Counted from the stretch's first letter, positions 7,718 to 16,831 are shown. The stretch is DNA of 29,942 bases from Pseudomonadota bacterium (GCA_023423995.1 JAFAEL010000100.1:1-29942); one strand, 5' to 3'. The notes: generated by a model from the sequence alone, not told the origin. Made by a program: numbers and translations.

Positions 7718-10633
7718 ATGAGTGACACGAAGACCCCGGGCGATAAGACGCTGCACGTCTCTGCGAAGACGTTGTCGCTGCCGAAGCGCCCGGCTGAGCA
7801 GAATACGGTGCGCCAGAGCTTCTCCCACGGCCGCTCGAAGGCGGTCGTGGTCGAGACGGTGAAGCGTCGTACAGGCCCGGCTGCCCCGAAGGAGGCGGCG
7901 CCGGCTCCGGCCGCCGCCCCGGTAGCGCCGCGGCCGGTTGCTCCCGTAGCCCCGGCCTCCTCGGCCCGCCAGCCGATCGCGGTGAATCGCCCGGCCCCGC
8001 CGGCTGCGGCCACGCCGGCGCCTGCCCCCAGACCCGCCGCGCCCGCCCCTCGGCCCGCTTCCCCTGCAGCCGCGCCTCGTCCGGCCGCGCCCGCACCGGC
8101 TGCCAGGGCGGCAACGCCGCCCGCCGCCCCCTCTGCGCCCCGGCCCGCCGCCGGCCAGGCCCCGGGCGGACGGCCGACCGGAATCGTGCTGCGCACGCTG
8201 ACCGATCAGGAGCGTGATGCGCGCGTTCACGCGCTCACCGATGCCAAGCGGCGCGAGGAAGAGGACCGGCGCATCGCGGAGGAGAATGCTCGCCGCCGCG
8301 CCGAGCGCGAGGCCCGCGACCAGCAGGAGCGCGAAGCCGCCGAGACCCGCAAGCGCGACGAGGAAGACCGTCGCCGGCAGGAAGAGGAGCGCAAGCGCCG
8401 CGCCGAGGAAGAGGCGCGTCGTCGCCTTGGCGAAATCACGCCGCCTTCGCCCGTGACGCCTCGCCCGAGCGACGGGCGCCGGCCTCAGAATCTCGACATG
8501 ATCGGTCGCCGCCCGGCCCCCGCCGCGCAGCCGACCAACAAGGATGCGCAGCAGCGTCCCGCCGCTTCGGCCGGCGCCGCCACCGCGCGCCCGGCCGCCC
8601 CGGGTGGCCGTACCGCGCCCGCAGCAGCAGCCGACGACGAGAGCGACCGCAAGGTGGTTATCCGCCGTCCCGGCATGCCGCTCAAGATCATCACGCCCCC
8701 GAAGGCTCCGAAGGGTCCGGGTGGCGGGAACCGTGACCGCCGTGGCCGTCTGACGGTGACGACCGCCACTTCCGGCGAGGACGAGCGCACGCGCTCCGTC
8801 GCCTCCTTCCGCCGCCGCATGCAGCGCATGAGCGGCCACCGCCAGGTGGAAGAGAAGGAGAAGCTCTCGCGCGAGGTGACGATCCCGGAGACCATCACGA
8901 TCCAGGATCTCGCGAACCGCATGGCGGAGCGCGCCGTGGACGTGATCAAGCTCCTGATGAAGCAGGGGCAGATCCACAAGATCACGGACACGATCGACGC
9001 CGATACGGCACAGCTCGTGGCGGAGGAGCTCGGCCACACGGTGCGTCGCGTCGCCGAGGCGGACGTGCTCGAAGGCCTCTTCGACGAGCCGGACCTCGAG
9101 GAGCACCTCGAGCCGCGCCCGCCCGTCGTTACCATCATGGGCCACGTCGACCACGGCAAGACGTCGCTGCTCGACGCGATCCGCAAGACGGATGTCGTGG
9201 CGGGCGAGGCCGGCGGCATCACGCAGCACATCGGCGCCTACCAGATCACGACGCCCTCGGGCGCACAGATCACCTTCATCGACACGCCCGGCCACGCCGC
9301 CTTCACGGCGATGCGCGCCCGCGGCGCGAAGATCACGGACATGGTCGTGCTGGTGGTTGCGGCCGATGACGGCGTGATGCCCCAGACGATCGAGGCCATC
9401 AGCCACGCCAAGGCGGCCGATGTTCCGATCATCGTCGCCATCAACAAGATCGACAAGCCCGGCGCCAATCCGCAGCGGGTTCGTACGGAACTGCTGCAGC
9501 ACGACATCCAGGTGGAGTCGATGGGCGGCAGCACCCTCGAGTTCGAGGTCTCCGCCCTGACCGGCCAGGGCCTCGATGAGCTGCTCGAAGGTCTGCTGCT
9601 CCAGGCGGAAGTTCTCGACCTCAAGGCCGACCCGCTCCGCAACGCGGAAGGGACCGTCATCGAGGCGAAGCTCGACCGCGGCCGCGGCCCGGTCGCGACC
9701 GTCCTCGTCCAGCGCGGATTGCTCGAGCCCGGCGACATCATCGTGGCCGGCGCCGAATGGGGCCGCGTGCGTGCGCTCGTCAGCGACACGGGCGAGATGA
9801 TCGAGGAGGCGGGCCCGTCCTATCCGGCCCAGGTCCTCGGCTTCAACGGCACGCCGGATGCCGGCGACCGCGTCGCGGTGGTCGAGTCCGAGGCCCGCGC
9901 CCGCGAGATCACCGAGTACCGTGCCCGCGTGAAGCGCGAGCGTGCAGCGGCGCGTGCATCCGTCAACCGCGGCTCGCTCGCGGACATGATGCGCGACCTG
10001 CGCGAGGGCGGCGGCCGGAAGGAATTCCCGCTCGTCATCAAGGGCGACGTGGGCGGTTCCGTCGAGGCCATCCTTACGGCGCTCGAGAAGCTCGGCAACG
10101 AGGAGGTCGGCGCGCGCATCCTGCACGGCGGGGTCGGCGCGATCACCGAGTCGGACGTCACCCTCGCTCAGGCTTCGGGTGCGGTCATCATCGGCTTCAA
10201 CGTGCGCGCCCACAAGGAAGCGCGCGAGGCGGCCGAGCGCGCCGGAATCGAGATCCGCTACTACAACATCATCTACAACCTCGTGGATGACGTGCGGGAC
10301 GCGATGTCCGGGATGCTGCCCCCGAATCTGCGCGAGGAGCGGCTCGGCGAGGCGAAGATCCTCGAGGTCTTCGACGTGTCGAAGATCGGCAAGGTCGCGG
10401 GCTGCCGCGTCATGGACGGCCGTGTGGAGCGCGGCGCCCATATCCGCCTGATCCGCGACAACGTCGTGATCCACGAGGGCGGCCGCCTGCAGACGCTGAA
10501 GCGCTTCAAGGACGACGTCTCCTCCGTCGTCGCCGGTCAGGAATGCGGTATGTCGTTCGACAACTACGACAAGATCCGTGTCGGCGACGTGATCGAGTGC
10601 TTCCACGTGCACGAGGAGCGGCGTTCGCTCTAG
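7718..10633 (+). CDS. infB: Translation initiation factor IF-2
   Basis: A 971-residue IF-2, the GTPase that delivers formyl-Met-tRNA to the 30S subunit and promotes subunit joining. The N-terminus holds an Ala/Pro-rich low-complexity stretch (about 50-150) and then an Arg/Glu-rich, probably coiled or helical stretch (about 165-240). The IF2_N-like helix segment follows ([19 protein letters not shown], about 388). GTPase motifs are GHVDHGKT (about 474-481), DTPGHAAF (about 521), NKID (about 574) and SAL (about 611), followed by domains II, III and the tRNA-binding C-domain. The long N-terminal region is normal for alphaproteobacteria. ATG has AGGA 10 nt upstream. A pair of GC-rich palindromes separates it from rbfA. 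Confidence 0.98.
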   Translation: MSDTKTPGDKTLHVSAKTLSLPKRPAEQNTVRQSFSHGRSKAVVVETVKRRTGPAAPKEAAPAPAAAPVAPRPVAPVAPASSARQPIAVNRPAPPAAATPAPAPRPAAPAPRPASPAAAPRPAAPAPAARAATPPAAPSAPRPAAGQAPGGRPTGIVLRTLTDQERDARVHALTDAKRREEEDRRIAEENARRRAEREARDQQEREAAETRKRDEEDRRRQEEERKRRAEEEARRRLGEITPPSPVTPRPSDGRRPQNLDMIGRRPAPAAQPTNKDAQQRPAASAGAATARPAAPGGRTAPAAAADDESDRKVVIRRPGMPLKIITPPKAPKGPGGGNRDRRGRLTVTTATSGEDERTRSVASFRRRMQRMSGHRQVEEKEKLSREVTIPETITIQDLANRMAERAVDVIKLLMKQGQIHKITDTIDADTAQLVAEELGHTVRRVAEADVLEGLFDEPDLEEHLEPRPPVVTIMGHVDHGKTSLLDAIRKTDVVAGEAGGITQHIGAYQITTPSGAQITFIDTPGHAAFTAMRARGAKITDMVVLVVAADDGVMPQTIEAISHAKAADVPIIVAINKIDKPGANPQRVRTELLQHDIQVESMGGSTLEFEVSALTGQGLDELLEGLLLQAEVLDLKADPLRNAEGTVIEAKLDRGRGPVATVLVQRGLLEPGDIIVAGAEWGRVRALVSDTGEMIEEAGPSYPAQVLGFNGTPDAGDRVAVVESEARAREITEYRARVKRERAAARASVNRGSLADMMRDLREGGGRKEFPLVIKGDVGGSVEAILTALEKLGNEEVGARILHGGVGAITESDVTLAQASGAVIIGFNVRAHKEAREAAERAGIEIRYYNIIYNLVDDVRDAMSGMLPPNLREERLGEAKILEVFDVSKIGKVAGCRVMDGRVERGAHIRLIRDNVVIHEGGRLQTLKRFKDDVSSVVAGQECGMSFDNYDKIRVGDVIECFHVHEERRSL

Positions 10634-10642
10634 GCGCTCGTC

Positions 10643-10665
10643 TTGGCCGGGCTGGACCCGGCCAA
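10643..10665. repeat. REP-like GC-rich palindrome 1
   Basis: Perfect 9-bp arms TTGGCCGGG and CCCGGCCAA flank a 5-nt loop, 10 nt after the infB stop. It shares the core GGCCGGG-N5-CCCGGCC with the element at 10697-10719. Palindromes of this kind are dispersed in GC-rich Hyphomicrobiales genomes. No T-tract follows, so it is not a classical terminator. Confidence 0.7.
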
Positions 10666-10696
10666 CCCCGGAACCTGTGAGACTGGCAGTACGTAG

Positions 10697-10719
10697 ATGG
10701 CCGGGCCAAGCCCGGCCAT
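10697..10719. repeat. REP-like GC-rich palindrome 2
   Basis: Perfect 9-bp arms ATGGCCGGG and CCCGGCCAT flank a 5-nt loop and are followed by GACGC. Together with the element 31 nt upstream it makes a BIME-like pair between infB and rbfA. In mRNA both would fold as stable hairpins that could block 3' exonucleases or change the infB:rbfA ratio. Confidence 0.75.
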
Positions 10720-10757
10720 GACGCATTGGAGCCGGTTCAATCCCGGCGATACGAATC

Positions 10758-11180
10758 ATGCAGAAACGTCAGGACACCCCCAAAGGCCCGAGCCAGCGCC
10801 AGCAGCGCGTTGCGGAACTGGTGCGCCACGCGCTCGCCGACGTCCTCGGTCGCGGCGACCTCCAGGATCCCGTGCTGAACGCGCACGTGGTCACGATTCC
10901 CGAGGTCCGCATGTCGCCCGACCTCAAGCTCGCCACGGCCTTCGTCATGCCGCTCGGGGGCAAGGACGAACGTCCCGTGATCGAGGCGCTCGACCGCAAC
11001 AAGAAGGCCTTGCGCCAGGAGGTGGCGCGTCGGGTGGACCTGAAATACGCGCCAGAGCTCCGCTTCCGGCGCGACGAGAGTTTCGACGAGGCGGCGCGCA
11101 TCGACGCGCTCCTCCGCAGCGAGAAGGTAAGGCGCGACCTGGAGCAGGACGCGGCTTCCGACGAGACAGAACAGGGCTGA
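10758..11180 (+). CDS. rbfA: Ribosome-binding factor A
   Basis: A 140-residue RbfA, a KH-fold protein that binds the 30S subunit near helix 1 of 16S rRNA during late maturation and cold adaptation. Family features: the N-terminal helix [67 protein letters not shown]. Length matches the alphaproteobacterial family. There is no strong ribosome site before the ATG. The TGA stop overlaps the truB ATG by one base (TGATG), which points to coupled translation. It is separated from infB by 124 nt holding two GC-rich palindromes. Confidence 0.95.
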   Translation: MQKRQDTPKGPSQRQQRVAELVRHALADVLGRGDLQDPVLNAHVVTIPEVRMSPDLKLATAFVMPLGGKDERPVIEALDRNKKALRQEVARRVDLKYAPELRFRRDESFDEAARIDALLRSEKVRRDLEQDAASDETEQG

Positions 11181-12160
11181 TGGATACGATGATCGACGAG
11201 GCGCCGCCCGCGGAGGAGCGGAGGCCGGAGGGCCGGCGAGAGCGCCGCCCCCACCAGGACCGCCCGAAGAAGCGGATCGTGAACGGCTGGGTCATCCTCG
11301 ACAAGCCGGTCGGGATGACGTCGACCCATGCGGTCGCGGTCGTCAAGCGCGCGCTCAACGCCAAGAAGGCCGGCCACGCCGGAACGCTCGATCCGCTCGC
11401 CTCGGGCATCCTGCCGATCGCGCTCGGAGAGGCAACGAAAACCGTCCCCTTCGTGATGGACGGGAAGAAGTCATACGTCTTTACCGTGACCTGGGGCGTC
11501 GAGACCGACACGGACGACGCCGAGGGACGGCCCGTCCAGGCGACGAACCGCGTGCCCGATCTGGCCGATGTCGAGGCCCTGCTGCCCCGCTTCACGGGGC
11601 AGATCGAACAGGTTCCGCCGCGCTTCTCGGCCATCAAGGTGGCGGGCGAGCGCGCCTATGACGTGGCCCGCAGCGGCGGCGATCTCGAGCTGAAGCCGCG
11701 GGTCGTCGAGGTCGATCGCCTCGCCGTCATGCATCATGCCGAGGACAAGACCGTGCTCGCCGCCGATTGCGGCAAGGGCACCTATGTCCGGGCGCTGGCC
11801 CGCGATCTCGGCCGCGCGCTCGGCTGCCTCGGCCACGTCTCGGCGCTTCGCCGCACGCGGGTGGGGCCGTTCACCGAGGCGGAGACCGCCACCATCCAGG
11901 AACTCGAGACGGGAACGGCCGAGCCGGGCCGCACCACGCCGATCCTTCAGCCTGTGGCCTCCGCCCTCGTCGACCTGCCGTGCCTCCCGGTGTCGCGGGA
12001 TGCTGCCGGCCGCCTGATGCGGGGCCAGTCCGTCCTGCTGCGGGGCCGCGATGCCCCGACCGAGGGGCGCCTCTACGCGACCTGCAACGGCATCCTCGTC
12101 GCCATCGGCGATGTCGATGAAGGCGAACTCGTTCCGCACCGGGTGTTCAGCCTGGCGTGA
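11180..12160 (+). CDS. truB: tRNA pseudouridine(55) synthase TruB
   Basis: A 326-residue TruB, which makes pseudouridine 55 in the T-loop of tRNAs. The catalytic motif GHAGTLDPLASGILPIALGEATK carries the catalytic Asp71; KSYVFTVTWGVETDTDDAEG, PPRFSAIKVAGERAYDVAR and CGKGTYVRALARDLG follow as in the family. A charged Arg/Glu/Pro N-terminal extension of about 30 residues precedes the conserved NGWVILDKPVGMTS. The frame is open far upstream, but that part lies on top of rbfA; the ATG at 11180, overlapping the rbfA stop, is the natural start (a second ATG is at 11189). It ends in a GTGA overlap with the GNAT gene. Confidence 0.96.
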   Translation: MDTMIDEAPPAEERRPEGRRERRPHQDRPKKRIVNGWVILDKPVGMTSTHAVAVVKRALNAKKAGHAGTLDPLASGILPIALGEATKTVPFVMDGKKSYVFTVTWGVETDTDDAEGRPVQATNRVPDLADVEALLPRFTGQIEQVPPRFSAIKVAGERAYDVARSGGDLELKPRVVEVDRLAVMHHAEDKTVLAADCGKGTYVRALARDLGRALGCLGHVSALRRTRVGPFTEAETATIQELETGTAEPGRTTPILQPVASALVDLPCLPVSRDAAGRLMRGQSVLLRGRDAPTEGRLYATCNGILVAIGDVDEGELVPHRVFSLA

Positions 12161-12681
12161 AGGCCTCGCAGGTGGCGACCATCCGGCCTCTCGGGCGCCA
12201 GGACGCTGCTTCCTATCGGGCGCTGCGTATCGCGGCGCTCGAAGCGGAGCCGGAGGCCTTTTCGGCGGATCTCGAAGAGGTTCGGAGGCGGGATCTTGCC
12301 TGGTTCGAGCGCCGCCTCGACGTCCAGGCGCCCTCCGCGCACTTCGGAGCCTTCCTTGACGAGAATCTTGTCGGCTTGGCGTCGCTGAGCGTCGAATCGA
12401 GCGCCAAGCAGCGTCACCGCGGCCTCGTGACAGGCGTCTTCGTCGCGCAGGAAGCCCGCGGCCGGGGGCTGGCGGCCCGCCTTCTCGGAGGCGTCATCGC
12501 CTATGCGTCGAAGCATGTGGACGTACTCGACCTTGCGGTCGGGACAGACAATGCGCCGGCTCGCGCGCTTTACGGGCGGCTAGGCTTCCGGCCGTACGGC
12601 GTCATGCACGACGCGCTGCGGGTGGATGGCCGCTCGATCGACGAGGAACTCATGGCTCTCGATCTCCGGGCGCGAGATTAG
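12157..12681 (+). CDS. GNAT family N-acetyltransferase
   Basis: A 174-residue GNAT-fold acetyltransferase. The acetyl-CoA-binding motif is seen in VTGVFVAQEARGRGLAARLLGGVI, and the C-terminal half has the NAPARALYGRLGFRPYG signature of the fold. N-terminal residues IRPLGRQDAASYRALRIAAL are also typical. The acceptor (small molecule or protein) cannot be told. The GTG start overlaps the truB stop by four bases (GTGA), so translation is coupled and the gene belongs to the operon, although such a gene is not part of the usual infB cluster. A long hairpin spans its stop codon. Confidence 0.9.
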   Translation: MKASQVATIRPLGRQDAASYRALRIAALEAEPEAFSADLEEVRRRDLAWFERRLDVQAPSAHFGAFLDENLVGLASLSVESSAKQRHRGLVTGVFVAQEARGRGLAARLLGGVIAYASKHVDVLDLAVGTDNAPARALYGRLGFRPYGVMHDALRVDGRSIDEELMALDLRARD

Positions 12682-12699
12682 AGCCTCGCGCCCGGGATC
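12661..12699. terminator. Long hairpin between convergent GNAT and DUF892 genes
   Basis: Arms CCGGGCGCGAG (12666-12676) and CTCGCGCCCGG (12685-12695) pair perfectly, and GATC on each side adds four pairs with one bulged T, giving about 15 bp around an 8-nt loop. The loop contains the GNAT TAG stop. It sits just before the end of the convergent DUF892 gene. There is no T-tract, so it may be a bidirectional, non-canonical terminator or a 3'-end stabiliser. Confidence 0.55.
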
Positions 12700-12705
12700 G
12701 TCCGG

Positions 12706-13248
12706 TCAGCGGTCCGCCTTCTCGCCGGCCGCGATCCGCGCCAGGTACTTGCGGGTGATCGGCTCGACCTGATCCTTGATCATCTGCGCCGCCTTCTCGT
12801 CCTCGCGCAGGTTCTGCTGGAGAGCGGTGACGAAGCGCGTCTCGCCCACGACCTCCGCCATCGTGACGAGAGACTTGTAAGCCGCGACCTCGAAATTCTC
12901 GAAGGCGTGGTTGGCGAAGGTGTTTTTCAGGATCTCGTCGCCCATCGGCACATGCGCGATGGCCGCGACATTGCCCATGATCTGCGTTGCCCAGTCCTTC
13001 AGGACCGATCGATCCTCGCCGAGCGCGTCCAGGATCTCGTCCATGCGCTGCTCGTGGCCGTTCGTTTCCTCGAGGTGGCGCCGGACGAGGGCCTCCATCT
13101 CGGGGTAATTCGAGAGCCGCTCAAGCTGCCGGGACAGGATCTGGCGGGCCTCCTTCTCCATGGCGTGAGCGTTCTTCACGCCCGTGATGAAGACGGAACG
13201 GGCCGCGTCGTTGGCCGAAAGGCTGCCGCCGAGTGTGGCTGTCGCCAT
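12706..13248 (-). CDS. Ferritin-like domain protein (DUF892, YciE/YciF type)
   Basis: A 180-residue four-helix-bundle protein of the DUF892 (YciE/YciF) family, often linked to stress responses. Conserved helices are visible: FITGVKNAHAMEKEARQILS, LVRRHLEETNGHEQRMDEIL, NHAFENFEVAAYKSLVTMAE and LQQNLREDEKAAQMI. The Glu and His residues in these (EKEA, EETNGHEQ, ENFE, EDEK) could bind iron or another metal. The frame is open up to 13671, but the ATG at 13248 has AGGAGGA five bases upstream and starts the conserved region; the upstream part would overlap rpsO. It is the only minus-strand gene inside the translation cluster, so it probably has its own stress-type promoter (none identified with confidence). 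Confidence 0.9.
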   Translation of the reverse strand: MATATLGGSLSANDAARSVFITGVKNAHAMEKEARQILSRQLERLSNYPEMEALVRRHLEETNGHEQRMDEILDALGEDRSVLKDWATQIMGNVAAIAHVPMGDEILKNTFANHAFENFEVAAYKSLVTMAEVVGETRFVTALQQNLREDEKAAQMIKDQVEPITRKYLARIAAGEKADR

Positions 13249-13347
13249 AGGGGTCCTCCTGCGATGATGGGGGTCAAACCGGCGCTTCCAGGGCGGTTCC
13301 CCGTCACGGGCGGACGAAACCGGACGGAGCTGCGGTTGGACGCCCCC

Positions 13348-13376
13348 CTGGCGCCGCCTCGGGATTCGTGTATAAG
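13348..13376 (+). promoter_or_regulatory. Weak candidate promoter for rpsO
   Basis: TATAAG at 13371-13376 stands out in a GC-rich intergenic region. CTGGCG lies 17 nt upstream and is a poor -35. The transcript would have a leader of about 140 nt before rpsO. The rest of 13249-13522 shows nothing else I can name; the opposite-strand DUF892 promoter must also lie here. Confidence 0.35.
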
Positions 13377-13522
13377 GGCGCGTCCCCGATCCGGCTTTCC
13401 GGCCGGCGGGCGTTCTCGCGACAATCCGACTGCGCTGGACGACATCCCGGCCCGGCCGCGTTGCGCGAAGGCCGTCACAGCAATCGTGACCGGCCCATCC
13501 ACACTCACCTGAAAGGAACCCG

Positions 13523-13792
13523 ATGTCGATCACGGCCGAGCGCAAGCAGGCGCTCATCAAGGAATATGCTCGCGAAGCGAACGACACCGGCTCCCCGGAA
13601 GTCCAGGTCGCCATCCTGACCGAGCGGATCAACAACCTCACCAGCCACTTCAAGTCGCACGGCAAGGACAACCATTCGCGCCGCGGCCTGCTGAAGATGG
13701 TCTCGCAGCGGCGCTCGCTGCTCGACTACGTGAAGGGCAAGGACGAAGCCCGGTACCGGACGCTGATCGAGCGCCTGGGCATCCGCCGCTAA
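13523..13792 (+). CDS. rpsO: 30S ribosomal protein S15
   Basis: An 89-residue S15, the standard length, which binds the central domain of 16S rRNA and starts platform assembly. The family sequence is clear: the [17 protein letters not shown] segment, then [19 protein letters not shown] and [20 protein letters not shown], ending GIRR. AAGGA stands five bases before the ATG. pnp follows after 238 nt containing a GC-rich hairpin and a second structured segment, as in the classic rpsO-pnp pair of many bacteria. In E. coli S15 represses its own translation through a pseudoknot in its leader; the leader here was not resolved. Confidence 0.98.
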   Translation: MSITAERKQALIKEYAREANDTGSPEVQVAILTERINNLTSHFKSHGKDNHSRRGLLKMVSQRRSLLDYVKGKDEARYRTLIERLGIRR

Positions 13793-13805
13793 GGCCTCAA
13801 GACCT

Positions 13806-13832
13806 GGCCGGAGCCTGTCGCTCCGGCCGTTT
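13806..13832 (+). terminator. rpsO 3' hairpin
   Basis: Perfect 9-bp arms GGCCGGAGC and GCTCCGGCC surround a 5-nt loop and are followed by GTTTC, 14 nt after the rpsO stop. The T-tract is short, so it may be a leaky terminator or the processing hairpin of a joint rpsO-pnp transcript. Confidence 0.65.
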
Positions 13833-13929
13833 CGCATCCGGGACGCAAGCGACGTCCCGTTCAAGGCCGGCGGAATGGTCCGCTGGCCCATCAAGCCGGG
13901 CGGCCGAGGCCGGCCATGGCAGGATTGCC

Positions 13930-13974
13930 GGGGGCTCGCGCGGATCGCAGCATCCGCCCCGAGCCCGAGCCCCC
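13930..13974 (+). promoter_or_regulatory. Nested hairpin in the pnp leader
   Basis: Outer arms GGGGGCTC (13930-13937) and GAGCCCCC (13967-13974) enclose an inner hairpin GCGGAT/ATCCGC with a 6-nt loop (13940-13957). It lies 56 nt before the pnp start. In E. coli the pnp leader forms a long hairpin cut by RNase III, which lets PNPase repress itself; this element is a candidate equivalent. Confidence 0.5.
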
Positions 13975-14030
13975 CGTCATCTTGCACATGGCAAGGGAAC
14001 GCCTCCGTCCGCCCCCACGGAAGGCAAGCT

Positions 14031-16379
14031 ATGTTCGACATCCAACGCGAAGAGATCATGTGGGGTGGGCGGAAGCTCACGCTCGAGACGGGCAAGATGG
14101 CCCGGCAGGCCGATGGCGCCGTCGTCGCCACCTATGGCGAGACCACGGTTCTGGCGACCGTCGTCTCCATGAAGGAGCCGAAGCCCGGCTTCGACTTCTT
14201 CCCGCTCACGGTGAACTACCAGGAGCGCACCTATGCGGCGGGCCGCATCCCCGGCGGCTACTTCAAACGGGAAGGCCGTCCGACCGAGAAGGAGACGCTG
14301 ACCTCGCGCCTCATCGACCGGCCGATCCGCCCGCTCTTTGTCGAGGGCTACAAGAACGACACCCAGATCGTCGCGACCGTGCTCAGCCACGACCTCGAGA
14401 ATGATCCGGACATCGTCGCGATGGTCGCCGTCTCCGCCGCGCTCACGATCTCGGGCGTGCCCTTCATGGGTCCGGTCGGCGCGGCCCGCGTCGGCTACAT
14501 CAACGGCGGCTACAAGCTGAACCCGACCCTGGCCGAGATGGAGGCGACCACGCTCGACCTCGTTGTCGCCGGGACGAACGATGCCGTGCTCATGGTCGAG
14601 TCCGAGGCGAAGGAGCTCTCGGAAGAGGTGATGCTCGGCGCCGTCATGTTCGGCCACAAGCACTTCCAGCCGGTGATCGACGCGTGCATCCGCCTGGCCG
14701 AGAAGGCCGCCAAGGAGCCGCGCGACTTCACGCCGCCGGACCTGTCGGAGATCGAGAAGGTCATCCTCGAGATCGCCGAGCAGGACCTGCGCGCCGCCTA
14801 CAAGATCACGCAGAAGGCCGACCGCTACGCCGCCGTCGACGCCGCGAAGGTGAAGGTGATGAACGCCCTCATCCCGGCCGAGGGCGAGGCGCGCTTCGAC
14901 CCCGAGAAGGTCAAGACCGCCTTCAAGGAAGTCCAGGCCAAGATCGTTCGCTGGAACATCCTCGACACGAAGAGCCGCATCGACGGCCGTGACCTCACGA
15001 CGGTCCGCCCGATCCTCTCGGAGGTCGGCGTCCTGCCGCGTGCGCATGGCTCGGCCCTCTTCACCCGCGGCGAGACGCAGGCGCTGGTCGTCGCGACGCT
15101 CGGCACGGGCGAGGACGAGCAGTTCATCGACCAGCTGGAAGGCACCCGGAAGGAGAACTTCCTCCTCCACTACAACTTCCCGCCCTACTCGGTCGGTGAG
15201 ACGGGCCGCATGGGCTCGCCGGGCCGCCGCGAGATCGGCCACGGCAAGCTCGCCTGGCGCGCGATCCATCCGATGCTGCCGCCGGCGCACGAGTTCCCGT
15301 ACACGATCCGCGTCGTGTCCGAGATCACCGAGTCGAACGGCTCCTCGTCGATGGCGAGCGTCTGCGGCGCCTCGCTGTCGCTGATGGATGCGGGCGTGCC
15401 GCTCCGGAAGCCGGTGGCGGGCATCGCCATGGGCCTGATCCTGGAGGGCGAGCGCTACGCGGTCCTCTCCGACATCCTCGGCGACGAGGACCATCTCGGC
15501 GACATGGACTTCAAGGTGGCCGGCACGGACGGCGGTATCACGTCCCTCCAGATGGACATCAAGATCGCCGGGATCACCGAGGAGATCATGCGGGTCGCCC
15601 TCGACCAGGCCAAGGGTGGGCGCGAGCACATCCTCGGCGAGATGTCGAAGGCACTGACCTCGGCCCGCGCCGAGCTCGGTGAGCATGCTCCGCGCATCGA
15701 GATGATGAAGATCCCGACGGACAAGATCCGCGAGGTCATCGGCACGGGCGGCAAGGTGATCCGCGAGATCGTCGAGAAGACGGGCGCCAAGATCAATGTC
15801 GACGACGACGGCACGATCAAGATCGCGTCCGCAGACGGCAAGGCCATCAAGGCCGCCTATAACTGGATCCGCTCCATCGTGGCGGAGCCGGAGGCCGGCA
15901 CGATCTACGACGGCACCATCGTCAAGACGATGGAGTTCGGCGCCTTCGTGAACTTCTTCGGCCCGAAGGACGGCCTGGTCCACATCTCCGAGCTCGCCCC
16001 CCAGCGCGTCCAGAAGGTCACGGACGTCGTCAAGGAAGGCGACAAGGTGAAGGTGAAGTTCCTCGGCCAGGACGAGCGCGGGAAGATCCGCCTCTCCATG
16101 AAGGTCGTCGACCAGCAGACCGGCGAGGACCTCACGGAGAAGCTCAAGGCCCAGCGCGATGCCGAGCGTGCAGAGCGGGAGGCCCGCGGCGAGGTCGTCG
16201 AGGAGCGTGAGGAGCGCGGTGACCGCGGTGATCGCGGCCCGCGTCGGGACCGTGGCGATCGTGGCCCCCGCCGTGACCGCGGCGAATACCGCGGACCGCG
16301 TGAGGACCGTGGACCGCGCGAGGACCGCGAGCCGCGCGCGGATAGCGATCGTCCTGAGCCGGCCGACGCCGGCGAGTGA
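14031..16379 (+). CDS. pnp: Polyribonucleotide nucleotidyltransferase (PNPase)
   Basis: A 782-residue PNPase, the phosphorolytic 3'-5' exoribonuclease of the degradosome. Order: first RNase PH-like domain ([28 protein letters not shown]), helical linker, second catalytic domain ([47 protein letters not shown]), KH domain ([20 protein letters not shown], about 565) and S1 domain ([30 protein letters not shown], about 625-690). E. coli PNPase has 711 residues; the excess here is a tail (about 722-782) of repeated Asp-Arg-Gly and Pro-Arg units. The frame opens at 13875, but ATG 14031 with GGAAGG upstream begins the conserved [10 protein letters not shown] strong terminator follows. Confidence 0.97.
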   Translation: MFDIQREEIMWGGRKLTLETGKMARQADGAVVATYGETTVLATVVSMKEPKPGFDFFPLTVNYQERTYAAGRIPGGYFKREGRPTEKETLTSRLIDRPIRPLFVEGYKNDTQIVATVLSHDLENDPDIVAMVAVSAALTISGVPFMGPVGAARVGYINGGYKLNPTLAEMEATTLDLVVAGTNDAVLMVESEAKELSEEVMLGAVMFGHKHFQPVIDACIRLAEKAAKEPRDFTPPDLSEIEKVILEIAEQDLRAAYKITQKADRYAAVDAAKVKVMNALIPAEGEARFDPEKVKTAFKEVQAKIVRWNILDTKSRIDGRDLTTVRPILSEVGVLPRAHGSALFTRGETQALVVATLGTGEDEQFIDQLEGTRKENFLLHYNFPPYSVGETGRMGSPGRREIGHGKLAWRAIHPMLPPAHEFPYTIRVVSEITESNGSSSMASVCGASLSLMDAGVPLRKPVAGIAMGLILEGERYAVLSDILGDEDHLGDMDFKVAGTDGGITSLQMDIKIAGITEEIMRVALDQAKGGREHILGEMSKALTSARAELGEHAPRIEMMKIPTDKIREVIGTGGKVIREIVEKTGAKINVDDDGTIKIASADGKAIKAAYNWIRSIVAEPEAGTIYDGTIVKTMEFGAFVNFFGPKDGLVHISELAPQRVQKVTDVVKEGDKVKVKFLGQDERGKIRLSMKVVDQQTGEDLTEKLKAQRDAERAEREARGEVVEEREERGDRGDRGPRRDRGDRGPRRDRGEYRGPREDRGPREDREPRADSDRPEPADAGE

Positions 16380-16403
16380 TCTCGGGCTCGATACGAGACG
16401 ATG

Positions 16404-16428
16404 AAGGCGGCCTCCGGGCCGCCTTTTT
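16404..16428 (+). terminator. Intrinsic terminator after pnp
   Basis: Arms GGCGGCC and GGCCGCC with a TCCG loop, extended by AA/TT pairs and followed by TTTTT, 25 nt after the pnp stop. It has five A's on the other side, so it may also serve the convergent small gene ending at 16438. Confidence 0.9.
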
Positions 16429-16437
16429 CGTTCGAGG

Positions 16438-16728
16438 CTAGCGTCGGCCGCGAGGGAGCGTCACGCGGGCTTCCGCGACGGCCGGCCTCCCCGCTCTGAC
16501 GCGCACGGGGACCGGCGCAAAACGGGCGCTGCCCGCGAGCAGAACCGCTGCCAGATGCCAGGCGAGCGCCGCCCCGATCACGAGGCTTTCCGCTCCCAGA
16601 TAGGGCAGCAGCCATCCGGCATGGGGCGACAGCCCCGGGATGGAGAGCAGGAGGGCCGCGCCCGCCCCGGCCGGCAGCGCGAAGGCGACGGGATAGAGAA
16701 GGATCGCAAGGCGTAAGCGGAGCGGCAT
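16438..16728 (-). CDS. Small hypothetical membrane protein
   Basis: A 96-residue protein I do not recognise. It has two hydrophobic segments, LAILLYPVAFALPAGAGAAL near residues 7-26 and about residues 36-64 (LLPYLGAESLVIGAALAWHL), and then a basic, Arg/Pro-rich tail. It therefore looks like a small inner-membrane protein with a positively charged end. The ATG at 16728 has GGAG 8 nt upstream; a GTG at 16737 would add three residues. Codon use matches the neighbours. An 18-bp palindrome lies directly upstream. It could be a chance frame, but composition and ribosome site favour a real gene. Confidence 0.55.
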   Translation of the reverse strand: MPLRLRLAILLYPVAFALPAGAGAALLLSIPGLSPHAGWLLPYLGAESLVIGAALAWHLAAVLLAGSARFAPVPVRVRAGRPAVAEARVTLPRGRR

Positions 16729-16738
16729 CGACGGCACT

Positions 16739-16756
16739 CCCCGGATCGATCCGGGG
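16739..16756. repeat. REP-like 18-bp perfect palindrome
   Basis: CCCCGGATCGATCCGGGG is a perfect 18-bp palindrome, followed by CAATGACGC. The ATGACGC flank is shared with the palindrome at 10697-10719, suggesting a related family of dispersed elements. It lies just upstream of the small membrane protein gene. Confidence 0.6.
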
Positions 16757-16831
16757 CAATGACGCCCGAGCCGCCATGGTTCCCGCAGGCGGCGCTGAGT
16801 TCCCTTCCGGTCAAACCTGCCGGGCGGAGTC

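Noticed and set aside
7484..10759. A 1091-codon open frame on the minus strand across infB
   Set aside because: It is antisense to IF-2, whose GTPase motifs are intact. The frame is open because of high GC and codon bias and shows only low-complexity Arg/Gly/Ala sequence with no domain.
13880..13925. GC-rich segment resembling the REP-like palindromes, upstream of pnp
   Set aside because: It has only 5-bp perfect arms (CGGCC/GGCCG) and no full core, so it is not called as a repeat.
13977..15983. A 668-codon minus-strand frame across pnp
   Set aside because: It is antisense to PNPase catalytic domains with no recognisable protein sequence.
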